Source of the DNA: Saprospiraceae bacterium
Lineage (GTDB): Bacteria > Bacteroidota > Bacteroidia > Chitinophagales > Saprospiraceae
Reading direction: 5' to 3'
DNA: 8,385 bases
NCBI GenBank assembly: GCA_020849825.1
Contig: JADZFP010000350.1
Span: forward strand, 1 to 8,385
The notes beneath the pieces are model-generated. The model saw only the letters and a list, made by a program, of their open reading frames with translations, was not told where the DNA came from and searched no databases. Below are positions 1 through 5,949 of the stretch, piece after piece. A program made the translations under genes and the position numbers. How positions within the stretch are numbered: position 1 is the first letter of the stretch; each line of letters starts with the position of its first letter.

Positions 1-1334
1 CCGTCGTCCGGACGCCGGCAGACAACGGATTCCTGGTCGCCGGCGCTGTTTACCGCGACACGACAACTTCCTGGGATTATATCCTGCTCAAAACCGATGC
101 CGACGGCGATACGCTCTGGACGCGCATCGGCGCGGCCCCCGGCGATGAGCAACTGAGTTGCATCCGCCCACACCCCGGCGGCGGCTACATGGGCGGCGGG
201 TTTACCTACTACCAAACCGCGGGCTTCGACGACGCTATTCTGATTCGTTTCGACGACAATGGCCAGGAACTCTGGCGTTCGCAGATCGGCGGCGGCGGTT
301 ACGATTTCATCCGGTCGATGGAATTTTTACCCGACAGCTCGCTATTGTTGCTGGGCGGAGAAAACAACAAGATTACTTTAAAAAAACTGGATGCCGGCGG
401 CACGGTCCTCTGGGAGAAATTTTACGGCAACAACACCTGGAACAATCCCGGCGACATCGAACTCCTGCCCGACGGCGGCTTTGCCATCACCGGCGCCCAG
501 CAATTGCCCGGGCCCGGAGTGGATCTCGAAATGCTGGTCGTACGAACCGATGCACAGGGAGCAGTGATCTGGCAAAAAACAATCGGCAGTTCGCCCGACT
601 ACGACGAGGCCTTTTCCATCAAAGCCATGCCCGACGGGCGCCTGCTGGTAGCCGGCTACCGGCAACAACCCCTGAGCAATCAGGCCGTTATCCTGCAATT
701 CGACGCCGCGGGCAACCGCCTCGTGGATTTACCCATCGGTTATGCCTTCGACGATTATTTTATCGATATCGAAGCCCTCGACGACCAATACGTATTCATT
801 GGCGGCATCCAGACGCCCGACCCGGATACCAGTCTGGTGTACAATTCAAATGGTTTTTTTCAGGGTGTCAACAGCGACTGCGACACGCTTTGGAGCCTTG
901 CGGTGGACAACCACGACTTTCAGTTTTACAACGATGCCTGTCGCAGCCACGACGGCGGAATTGTAGCCACCGGCACCCGGAGAATCTACTGGACGCCCAC
1001 CGAATGGTCGGACACCATCGGGCTGTGCCTGGTGAAAGTCAACGGATTCCCGTCGGTATCGACCAGCCATCCCGACCGCGGCGTTGTACCAGCGCGCCTT
1101 TACCCCAATCCGACCCACGGCGCAGGCGTCCTCGAACTGCCGTCGGGCCTTGAAACCGACGGCCGGATCGACGTGTTCGACATGGCCGGCCGACTGGTGC
1201 AAACGCAGCCTGTCGGCCGGGGCAGCCGCCGGATCGATCTGGTCTTCAAGGGTTTGGCGCCCGGCATTTACCGTTGTTTTCTGCGCGCCGGCAATCAGGC
1301 GTACGCACCTGTTTCTTTCATCCTTTTACCCTGA
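1..1334 (+). CDS. T9SS-sorted secreted repeat protein, 5' truncated by the window
   Basis: The reading frame is open from base 3, the first complete codon, to a TGA at 1332-1334. This gives 443 visible residues; the start codon and any signal peptide lie upstream. The protein is a chain of roughly 50-residue units. Each has a 'DGGF.I/VAG' strand, a segment like 'LLKTDADGDTLW', and a Gly/Asp-rich turn. Examples are the units ending in 'GDTLW', 'GQELW', 'GTVLW' and 'GAVIW'. This pattern suggests a beta-propeller-like extracellular fold. From about visible residue 365 ('ARLYPNPT') to the end is a Por secretion/T9SS type A sorting domain, with 'IDVFDMAGRLV' and 'GLAPGIYRCFLRAG' as hallmarks. Known for this domain: it directs export across the outer membrane by the type IX system and is usually cleaved. 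The next gene is a paralogue starting 8 nt downstream, so the two are probably co-transcribed. The ligand or activity cannot be read from the sequence; no catalytic motif was seen. Confidence 0.88.
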   Translation, partial: VVRTPADNGFLVAGAVYRDTTTSWDYILLKTDADGDTLWTRIGAAPGDEQLSCIRPHPGGGYMGGGFTYYQTAGFDDAILIRFDDNGQELWRSQIGGGGYDFIRSMEFLPDSSLLLLGGENNKITLKKLDAGGTVLWEKFYGNNTWNNPGDIELLPDGGFAITGAQQLPGPGVDLEMLVVRTDAQGAVIWQKTIGSSPDYDEAFSIKAMPDGRLLVAGYRQQPLSNQAVILQFDAAGNRLVDLPIGYAFDDYFIDIEALDDQYVFIGGIQTPDPDTSLVYNSNGFFQGVNSDCDTLWSLAVDNHDFQFYNDACRSHDGGIVATGTRRIYWTPTEWSDTIGLCLVKVNGFPSVSTSHPDRGVVPARLYPNPTHGAGVLELPSGLETDGRIDVFDMAGRLVQTQPVGRGSRRIDLVFKGLAPGIYRCFLRAGNQAYAPVSFILLP

Positions 1335-1342
1335 ACACAGCC

Positions 1343-2770
1343 ATGAAAACGCCGCTCTTTTTTACCTGCCTGCTCCTTTTTTGCCTTGCCGGCGCTGCTA
1401 TTCGGGCCCAAACGGTCGAATTCGAAAAATTACACCCTGTCTGGGAGTCGGCCGGCTTTTCGATCACCGATTACGAAGTTTCCGACGACGGGGAAGGCGG
1501 GTATCTGATTACCGCCTGCACCTTCCTTTTCAATCCGCAGGAAAACACCGACGTGGCCCTTTTCCGCCTGGATGCCCAGGGTGATACGCTTTGGCGCCTT
1601 ACACTGGGTGGCGCTTCCGGCGATGTGATCAAAGCGATCAGTCGCACTGCCGACGGGAATTTTATGCTGGCCGGCGCGCATTGGGTACAGCCGGATTGGT
1701 CGGGCAGCAGCTCGGGCAGCCTGATCTGGCTGATCAAAATGGACCCCGACGGCAATATTTTATGGGAAAAAGACATCGACCCGGGTTGGTTTTACGGTTG
1801 GCCGACCGCTGTTTTCGAACAAGCAGACGGCAGTATCATGGTCGGGGGTAATGCGTATATGTATTGGGAATATTCGACTTTTTTAGCCAAATTTGACGAA
1901 TCGGGCAACTACAAATGGCTGGAGCGCTATGCCAACTTCAGTGATTTCAGCCATTGCTCCGTGCTCCGCGACGACGCCGGCAATTATTTTTCAGGTGGCA
2001 CGCGCGACAATCTGAATACGGGCGCCACACAATTTGGAATGGTAAAAGCTGATGCTTACGGTACGCAGATTTTCAGCAAAACCTACGTCACCTTCCCGCT
2101 ATTCAGTCTGGGGATTTACCCGAAACTCGTCGCCGGGCCCGACGGAGGCTTCTATCTGACCGGAACGGATTTTGACCCCAATCAGAATATTGCAGTCGGT
2201 GTGGTATTCAGGATCGGTGCGAACGGAAACCAGATCTGGAAAAAATACTACACCGCGCCAAACGGGCAGGATGGTATTTTCTACACCAGCATTGCGACTT
2301 CCGACGGCGGCGTGCTGGCCCTTACGGAAACCAACGAACTGGTCAAATACCTGCCCGACGGCGCCCAGGACTTCTATCTGGATTTAAATCCGTTGTTGCC
2401 CGACAACGTGCGGCTTTTTCATCTGTTCAGATGCGCCGACGGCAAATTGTTGCTTACGGGCGAATCCAGCGCCACCGCCATGTATTGCCTGAAACTGGAC
2501 GATCCGGCGCTCACCCCTGTGACGAACCCGGCAGATCCGGTCGTTCTGCTGGCGTCGCCCAACCCTACGTCAGGCGCCACAAAACTGAGCGGACTGGAGT
2601 ATCATGCTTTCCGGGAATTTCGACTGACCGACGCACAGGGCAGGCTGGTGCAGTCGGGCGACATGCCCTCCGAAGCGACCTGGGACCTCGGCTCGTTGGC
2701 GCCGGGCGCCTATTTTTTACAGTTAACAGGGCAATTCAGTGCCGCACAGGTGAAATTGATCAGGTTATAA
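1343..2770 (+). CDS. T9SS type A sorting domain protein, paralogue of the upstream gene
   Basis: 475 residues. The frame extends 23 codons further upstream to 1274, but ATG 1343 is chosen because it begins a clear signal peptide: 'MKTPLFF', a hydrophobic core, and probable cleavage near 'AIRA/QT' (residues 22-23). It also leaves an 8-nt gap rather than an overlap with the preceding stop. Residues ~25-390 carry the same repeat style as the upstream protein, e.g. 'FRLDAQGDTLWRLTLGG' (75-90), 'IKMDPDGNILWEKDID' (131-146), 'AKFDESGNYKW' (182-192) and 'FRIGANGNQIWKKYY' (289-303). Residues ~400-475 form the T9SS type A sorting domain, with 'ASPNPTSG' (404-411), 'FRLTDAQGRLVQSG' (426-439), 'LAPGAYFLQL' (452-461) and the terminal 'VKLIRL'. 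Expected location is extracellular or on the cell surface. It may be operonic with the upstream gene. Its stop codon faces the stop of the TPM gene on the other strand, 4 nt away. The substrate is unknown. Confidence 0.92.
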   Translation: MKTPLFFTCLLLFCLAGAAIRAQTVEFEKLHPVWESAGFSITDYEVSDDGEGGYLITACTFLFNPQENTDVALFRLDAQGDTLWRLTLGGASGDVIKAISRTADGNFMLAGAHWVQPDWSGSSSGSLIWLIKMDPDGNILWEKDIDPGWFYGWPTAVFEQADGSIMVGGNAYMYWEYSTFLAKFDESGNYKWLERYANFSDFSHCSVLRDDAGNYFSGGTRDNLNTGATQFGMVKADAYGTQIFSKTYVTFPLFSLGIYPKLVAGPDGGFYLTGTDFDPNQNIAVGVVFRIGANGNQIWKKYYTAPNGQDGIFYTSIATSDGGVLALTETNELVKYLPDGAQDFYLDLNPLLPDNVRLFHLFRCADGKLLLTGESSATAMYCLKLDDPALTPVTNPADPVVLLASPNPTSGATKLSGLEYHAFREFRLTDAQGRLVQSGDMPSEATWDLGSLAPGAYFLQLTGQFSAAQVKLIRL

Positions 2771-2774
2771 CCGG

Positions 2775-3602
2775 CTACCAGTCGCCACCTGCGCCGCCAC
2801 CGCCGAAGGAACCGCCGCCAAAGGAACCGCCGCCACCGCCCCAGCCGCCGCCACCGCCGCCGCTCGACCATCCACCGCCGCCACCCCAGCCGCCGCCCCA
2901 CCAGTCGCCGCTGTTGCGGCGCGAGCGAGGGCCTTTGTTGTCGTACGTCGTGGCATGACGGGATTTCCAGGCGATAAAGATGATCATTCCGAAGATGAGC
3001 AGAAAAATCAGCAAGCCTACCCAGGCGGGAAATTTTTCACCAGCCTCGGGACCGTCGGCAGTGAATTCGCCACTCAGCGCCTCGATGATCGCCGTTGTGC
3101 CCGCATCGATGCCCCGGTAGTAATCCTGCTGGCGGAAATAAGGCGCCATGACGTCGCGCACGATACGGCCAGCCAGAATATCGGGCAGGGCGCCTTCGAC
3201 GCCGTAGCCCGTAGCGATGAAAATACCGCGATCCGGCGGCTCGGACTTGATCAGCATGACCACGCCGTTGTCCTTGCTTTTACGGCCGATACCCCAGCGG
3301 TTGCCGAGTTCGAAGGCGTAGGAAGCCTTGTCGTAATCGCCGATATCGGGGCGGATCATCACGACAATCTGCGTAGAAGTCGTATCGAAATACCGAACCA
3401 GTTTTTGTTCCAGGCGGGTCTTTTCATCGGGGGTAAGCCAGCCGGAATAATCGTGCACGTAGACGGCAGGTTCGGGTTTTTCAGGGAAAAGTTGCGCATC
3501 TTTTTGGGCCCATGCCGCAAAGACCACACCCCAAACCAGCAGCCCAACCGCCAGCAGGCGCCGGAGCGTCCGGTGCGCCGGAAACAGGGCATTATCAACC
3601 AT
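2775..3602 (-). CDS. Membrane-anchored TPM-domain protein with glycine-rich tail (YgcG-like)
   Basis: 275 residues from ATG at 3602. In-frame ATGs at 3614 and 3689 are possible, but 3602 overlaps the upstream gene by only 8 nt and gives a compact signal sequence: residues 1-33, with basic 'RTLRR', a hydrophobic stretch, then 'AWAQ'. Residues ~48-180 are a TPM domain (Pfam TPM_phosphatase; TLP18.3/Psb32/MOLO-1). Visible features are 'VHDYSGWLTPDE' (49-60), 'TQIVVMIRPDIGDYD' (77-91), 'RWGIGRKSKDNGVVMLI' (102-118), 'GYGVEGALPD' (132-141) and 'YYRGIDAGTTAI' (161-172). A transmembrane helix lies at ~194-212. A tail rich in Gly, with Trp, Ser and Phe, runs from ~232 to 275 and ends 'GGAGGDW'. The order signal peptide, TPM, TM, Gly-rich tail is typical of bacterial YgcG-like proteins. 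The TPM domain is expected to be extracytoplasmic (periplasmic). Some TPM proteins have reported phosphatase activity, but the bacterial role is not established. It is the last gene of the lemA-TPM-TPM cassette. Confidence 0.92.
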   Translation of the reverse strand: MVDNALFPAHRTLRRLLAVGLLVWGVVFAAWAQKDAQLFPEKPEPAVYVHDYSGWLTPDEKTRLEQKLVRYFDTTSTQIVVMIRPDIGDYDKASYAFELGNRWGIGRKSKDNGVVMLIKSEPPDRGIFIATGYGVEGALPDILAGRIVRDVMAPYFRQQDYYRGIDAGTTAIIEALSGEFTADGPEAGEKFPAWVGLLIFLLIFGMIIFIAWKSRHATTYDNKGPRSRRNSGDWWGGGWGGGGGWSSGGGGGGWGGGGGSFGGGSFGGGGAGGDW

Positions 3603-4026
3603 ATATGATGTCATCGGGCAGTTCGTTATCGTTGTCAGCAGAAGGATCGGCAGGAAAAAACCGGCGCAGCCGTTCGCCAACCTGTTCAATCGCCAGGCGA
3701 ACCCCCTGGGCAGCCTGACCGTTTTGAAGATGCTCGCGCAACAACTTTTTTTCGGCTTCCCAAAAACTGTTGCCCACGGCCTGGTGTATCCCCACGTCGC
3801 CCCAAACGGCGAAGTGCCGCGATTTTTCCGCCAGGTAAATCAGCACGCCGTTGCGCTGCCGGGTATTGAACATGCCGAACAGTTGAAACAACTCTTCCGC
3901 GCGTTCTACCGGCGAATCCCGCAGACAAAAATCCTCCACGTACAGGCGTATTTCGCCCGTGCTGTTTCGTTCAGCCGTGCGGATGGCTTCGAGTATCTCG
4001 GATTCTTCAGTTGGGGAGAAGATCAT
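3595..4026 (-). CDS. Small TPM-domain protein, no signal peptide
   Basis: 143 residues, ATG at 4026 and TGA at 3595-3597. It is essentially a bare TPM domain: 'FSPTEESEILEAIRTAE' (3-19), 'STGEIRLYVED' (22-32), 'QRNGVLIYLAEKSRHFAV' (57-74), 'WGDVGIHQAVGNSFWEA' (75-91), then a helical segment (to ~123) and an acidic C-terminus, 'DNDNELPDD'. The pattern 'RNGVLI.L...' plus 'GD.GI' matches the core of the membrane-anchored TPM protein encoded immediately downstream, so the two are family relatives. No signal peptide or transmembrane helix is seen, so a cytoplasmic or membrane-peripheral location is inferred. Its 3' end overlaps the next gene by 8 nt (3595-3602), which suggests translational coupling. 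The 5' leader holds a large inverted repeat ending 19 nt before the start codon. The biochemical role is unknown; the association with LemA is a recurrent gene neighbourhood. Confidence 0.9.
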   Translation of the reverse strand: MIFSPTEESEILEAIRTAERNSTGEIRLYVEDFCLRDSPVERAEELFQLFGMFNTRQRNGVLIYLAEKSRHFAVWGDVGIHQAVGNSFWEAEKKLLREHLQNGQAAQGVRLAIEQVGERLRRFFPADPSADNDNELPDDIIYG

Positions 4027-4045
4027 AAGGAATGTATTGAGATTG

Positions 4046-4181
4046 GGTGAATTGGTGAATCGGTGAATTGGTTATAAAAGGGTTGTTTCTGCTCTCTATT
4101 AAATTACACTTGCATTAAGGAAATAGTGCCGAGGGCAGAAACAAACCTTTTATAACCAATTAACCACCTCACCAATTCACC
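4046..4181. repeat. 136-nt imperfect inverted repeat (hairpin) between lemA and the TPM gene
   Basis: The arms 4046-4096 and 4131-4181 are 51 nt each and pair without gaps, with 45 of 51 complementary positions. They flank a 34-nt AT-rich loop (4097-4130). The best core is 'ATTGGTTATAAAAGG' (4067-4081) against 4146-4160. The outer part of the left arm holds three tandem copies of an 8-mer, GTGAATTG, GTGAATCG and GTGAATTG (4047-4070); related CACCAATTCACC sequence lies in the right arm. The repeat begins 3 nt after the lemA stop and ends 19 nt before the TPM start, so it fills the gap. No U-tract follows on the minus-strand transcript, so it is not a canonical intrinsic terminator. It could be an RNA-processing hairpin, a partial terminator, or a dispersed palindromic element (MITE/REP-like). 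Confidence 0.85.
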
Positions 4182-4184
4182 AGT

Positions 4185-4775
4185 TTAAAACTTCACTTCC
4201 GGCGCCCGCTCGGAGCCTGGCGTAGCCTGGAAGTAGCCTTTCGGAGAAAAGCCGAACATGCCGGCAAGGATGTTGGTCGGGAATTTCCGGATGTAGGAGT
4301 TGTAATCCTGCACCGCCTCGTTGAAGTTTTTGCGCTCCACGGAGATGCGGTTTTCGGTGCCTTCCAGTTGTTTCTGGAGATCCATAAAGTTCTGGTTGGC
4401 TTTGAGTTCCGGGTAATTTTCCGTCACCATCAGCAGGCGGCCAAGGGCGCCCGAGAGGCCCTGCTGGGCTTGTTCGAAGCGCTGGATGGCTTCGGGCGTC
4501 AGATTGGCCGGATCGATCTTGACCTGGGTGGCCGAGGCGCGGGCCGCCACGACGGCTTGCAGGGTTTGTTGTTCAAAATTGGCATAGCCTTTTACCGTAT
4601 TGACCAGGTTGGGAATCAGGTCGGCGCGGCGCTGGTACTGGTTTTCGACCTGCGACCAGGCTTGTTTCAGGGCTTCATCTTTGCCGACGGCCGTGTTGTA
4701 GGAACCGCACATGCTGAATACCAGAATGAGGGCGAGCGCAATACCGCCGAGCGTCAGAATTTTTCCAAGGTTCAT
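4185..4775 (-). CDS. lemA: LemA family protein
   Basis: 196 residues, close to the usual LemA length. The frame could extend to 4847, but ATG 4775 is preferred because it places the hydrophobic N-terminal segment (residues ~5-22) at the very start, as in the family. Hallmarks are 'WSQVENQYQRRADLIPNL' (40-57), 'VKGYANFEQQTL' (61-72), 'LLMVTENYPELKANQNF' (114-130), 'LEGTENRISVERKNFNEAV' (137-155), 'YNSYIRKFPTNILAGMFGF' (158-176) and 'FQATPGSERAPEVKF' (182-196). The fold is a long helical bundle on a single membrane anchor. There is a Cys at 23 after the hydrophobic stretch, but 'FSMC' is a poor lipobox, so lipidation is doubtful. The biochemical function of LemA is not established. It is the first gene of a minus-strand cassette followed by two TPM-domain genes, a common arrangement for this family. 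The upstream gap contains palindromes that may be regulatory. Confidence 0.95.
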   Translation of the reverse strand: MNLGKILTLGGIALALILVFSMCGSYNTAVGKDEALKQAWSQVENQYQRRADLIPNLVNTVKGYANFEQQTLQAVVAARASATQVKIDPANLTPEAIQRFEQAQQGLSGALGRLLMVTENYPELKANQNFMDLQKQLEGTENRISVERKNFNEAVQDYNSYIRKFPTNILAGMFGFSPKGYFQATPGSERAPEVKF

Positions 4776-4845
4776 GTTGATTGACGTTGAAAGGTTGGAT
4801 AGTTTGTTTTGAAAAAACTTGTGGGCAAAATACGGGGAATTTGCC

Positions 4846-4860
4846 ATTCGGTCACCGAAT
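4846..4860. promoter_or_regulatory. Perfect palindrome upstream of lemA, possible operator
   Basis: ATTCGGT-C-ACCGAAT is a 7-bp perfect dyad around one central base, lying 70 nt upstream of the chosen lemA start. A second perfect dyad, TCGCCGGCGA, lies at 4864-4873. Between the palindrome and the gene, the minus strand contains TATTTTG (4826-4832), similar to but one base shorter than the Bacteroidota -7 element TAnnTTTG. An operator over the lemA promoter is an inference. The site could also be a chance dyad downstream of the methyltransferase stop. There is no T-run to make it an intrinsic terminator. Confidence 0.3.
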
Positions 4861-4920
4861 CATTCGCCGGCGACGGACTGATTTGACGACTGAGCCGGAC
4901 GGATTAACGACCAATGGCGC

Positions 4921-5889
4921 TTATTGGCCCGACGTCCATACCGCCGCCAGAATACCCGTCGCCACCGCCGCATTGAGCGACTCGGCCGCGCCGCCGGGCG
5001 GCCGCGGGATCGATACCCGGCGGGTGAGCCGCGCCGCCGCCGCTGCCGACAAGCCCCGCCCCTCGTTGCCAATGATCAAAAGCCCCCGTTCGGGCAGCGG
5101 CGCTTTAAACACGTCTTCGCCGGCCATGTCGGCGCCCAGCACCGGCCAGCCCTCAAGCCGCGCCAGAACTTCTTCCAGTGGCGCCTCCTCCACCAATACC
5201 CGCAACACGGCGCCCATGCCGGCCTGCACGACTTTCGGACTGTACGGATCGACACAATCGGGCGAACAGTATACCGGCGACAGCCCGAACCAGTCGGCGA
5301 TGCGCAGGATGGTCCCCATGTTGCCGGGGTCCTGTATGCCGTCGAGGTAGAGGGATTTGAGGGGCGAAGCGGGGATGGTTCCTGTCTTTTGATTTGACTC
5401 GGTATCAAATCCTTCGCTTTGATTTAAGCCAGCCCCAACCCCTCGATTAACCCCACCCCCAACCCCTCCCCCTCCGGGGAGGGGGGCGGCTATGAGCTCG
5501 GATCGGCTCCCCTCCCCATGGGGGGAGGGGTTGGGGGTGGGGCTAATTACGGGCGGAGAGTTAATGACTTCGCCAGCAGCGCCCGCATCCAAACCTATCC
5601 CCACCGGCATTTCCGCCACCGCCAGCACCTGATTTGGTGTGGTGAGGGTGGAAATTTTTTTCAGTTCGGCCTCCGTGACGGGGGTAAATTTCGTTTGATA
5701 GGGAAAAAGCAGGTCTGCGCGTTGCGTCGCCCAGGTGTCGAGCCCGAAAAGGGCATGTACGCCGATGCGTTGCTGGCAAAGCAGCTCGCAGACCAGTTTG
5801 TCGCCCTCCACGATGAATTTTCGATATTTTTGCCGATATTTCTTGACGTGCAGGCTGGTCAAAAATTTTTGCTGACTGGCGGAAAGCAT
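4921..5889 (-). CDS. SpoU/TrmH-family RNA 2'-O-ribose methyltransferase with expanded linker
   Basis: 322 residues, ATG at 5889. The N-terminal substrate-binding domain (residues 1-~95) has 'KKYRQKYRKFIVEGDKLVCE' (16-35) and 'TPNQVLAVAEMP' (84-95). The C-terminal SPOUT (knotted, AdoMet-binding) domain runs from ~180. Motif 1 is 'LDGIQDPGNMGTILRIADW' (182-200) with Asn190 and Arg196; motif 2 is 'LLIIGNEGRGLS' (270-281); motif 3 is 'SIPRPPGGAAESLNAAVATG' (293-312). All catalytic motifs are present, so the enzyme should be active on rRNA or tRNA; the exact target nucleotide cannot be assigned. Family members are commonly about 240-270 residues. The excess lies in a low-complexity linker, ~100-178, part of which (116-147) is the translation of a palindromic GC-rich repeat. 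The gene is divergent from tamL and reads towards lemA, 145 nt away. Joint transcription with lemA is possible but not shown. Confidence 0.93.
   Translation of the reverse strand: MLSASQQKFLTSLHVKKYRQKYRKFIVEGDKLVCELLCQQRIGVHALFGLDTWATQRADLLFPYQTKFTPVTEAELKKISTLTTPNQVLAVAEMPVGIGLDAGAAGEVINSPPVISPTPNPSPHGEGSRSELIAAPLPGGGGVGGGVNRGVGAGLNQSEGFDTESNQKTGTIPASPLKSLYLDGIQDPGNMGTILRIADWFGLSPVYCSPDCVDPYSPKVVQAGMGAVLRVLVEEAPLEEVLARLEGWPVLGADMAGEDVFKAPLPERGLLIIGNEGRGLSAAAAARLTRRVSIPRPPGGAAESLNAAVATGILAAVWTSGQ
5451..5542. repeat. GC-rich palindromic repeat inserted in frame in the methyltransferase gene
   Basis: The arms 5451-5487 and 5506-5542 (37 nt) flank an 18-nt loop. The outer 22 bp pair perfectly, three non-pairing positions follow (5473-5475 against 5518-5520), then 11 more paired positions, one of them a G-T wobble (5485/5508). 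The arm core is CCCCACCCCCAACCCCTCCC (5451-5470). A partial direct copy of the arm, AGCCCCAACCCCTC, sits at 5431-5444. Read in the methyltransferase frame, the element encodes residues 116-147, with 'SPTPNPSPHGEG' on one arm and 'APLPGGGGVGGGV' on the other. Repeats translating to 'PTPNPSPxGEG'-like peptides are known as dispersed elements in many bacterial genomes (general knowledge, not checked here). Confidence 0.85.
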
Positions 5890-5949
5890 GGTTTACTGTT
5901 GGCTGGGCGATAATGTTGTTTGTCCAAATTAATTCACGTTCAACCTTTT
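5890..5949. promoter_or_regulatory. Divergent promoter region between the methyltransferase gene and tamL
   Basis: The 60-nt gap between the two divergent start codons must hold the 5' signals of both genes. On the plus strand TAATGTTG (5911-5918) matches the Bacteroidota -7 consensus TAnnTTTG with one mismatch. It would start transcription near 5925 and fits translation from ATG 5950. A -33 TTTG partner at the right spacing is not clear. On the minus strand, TTAATTTG is also one mismatch from the -7 consensus but has no well-spaced -33 element. Confidence 0.35.

Noticed and set aside
158..1153. 331-codon plus-strand frame overlapping the first T9SS gene
   Set aside because: Arg/Pro/Gly-rich out-of-frame translation of a gene with clear repeats and a sorting domain; no motif of its own.
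2781..2908. CCGCCA-rich tract as a CRISPR or tandem-repeat array
   Set aside because: Spacing is irregular and follows codons; it is the Gly-rich tail coding sequence of the TPM protein.
2955..3608. 217-codon plus-strand frame opposite the TPM gene
   Set aside because: Codon-aligned antisense shadow of a well-supported TPM-domain gene.
4046..4181. Intrinsic terminator after lemA
   Set aside because: The stem is far too long with a 34-nt loop, and no U-run follows on the minus-strand transcript. A weaker or Rho-dependent effect is not excluded.
4368..4784. 138-codon plus-strand frame opposite lemA
   Set aside because: Antisense of strongly conserved LemA motifs; no independent support.
5451..5542. 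Palindrome as an intergenic terminator or frame-breaking insertion
   Set aside because: The methyltransferase frame reads through it without stop or frameshift, and both conserved domains are joined in one frame.
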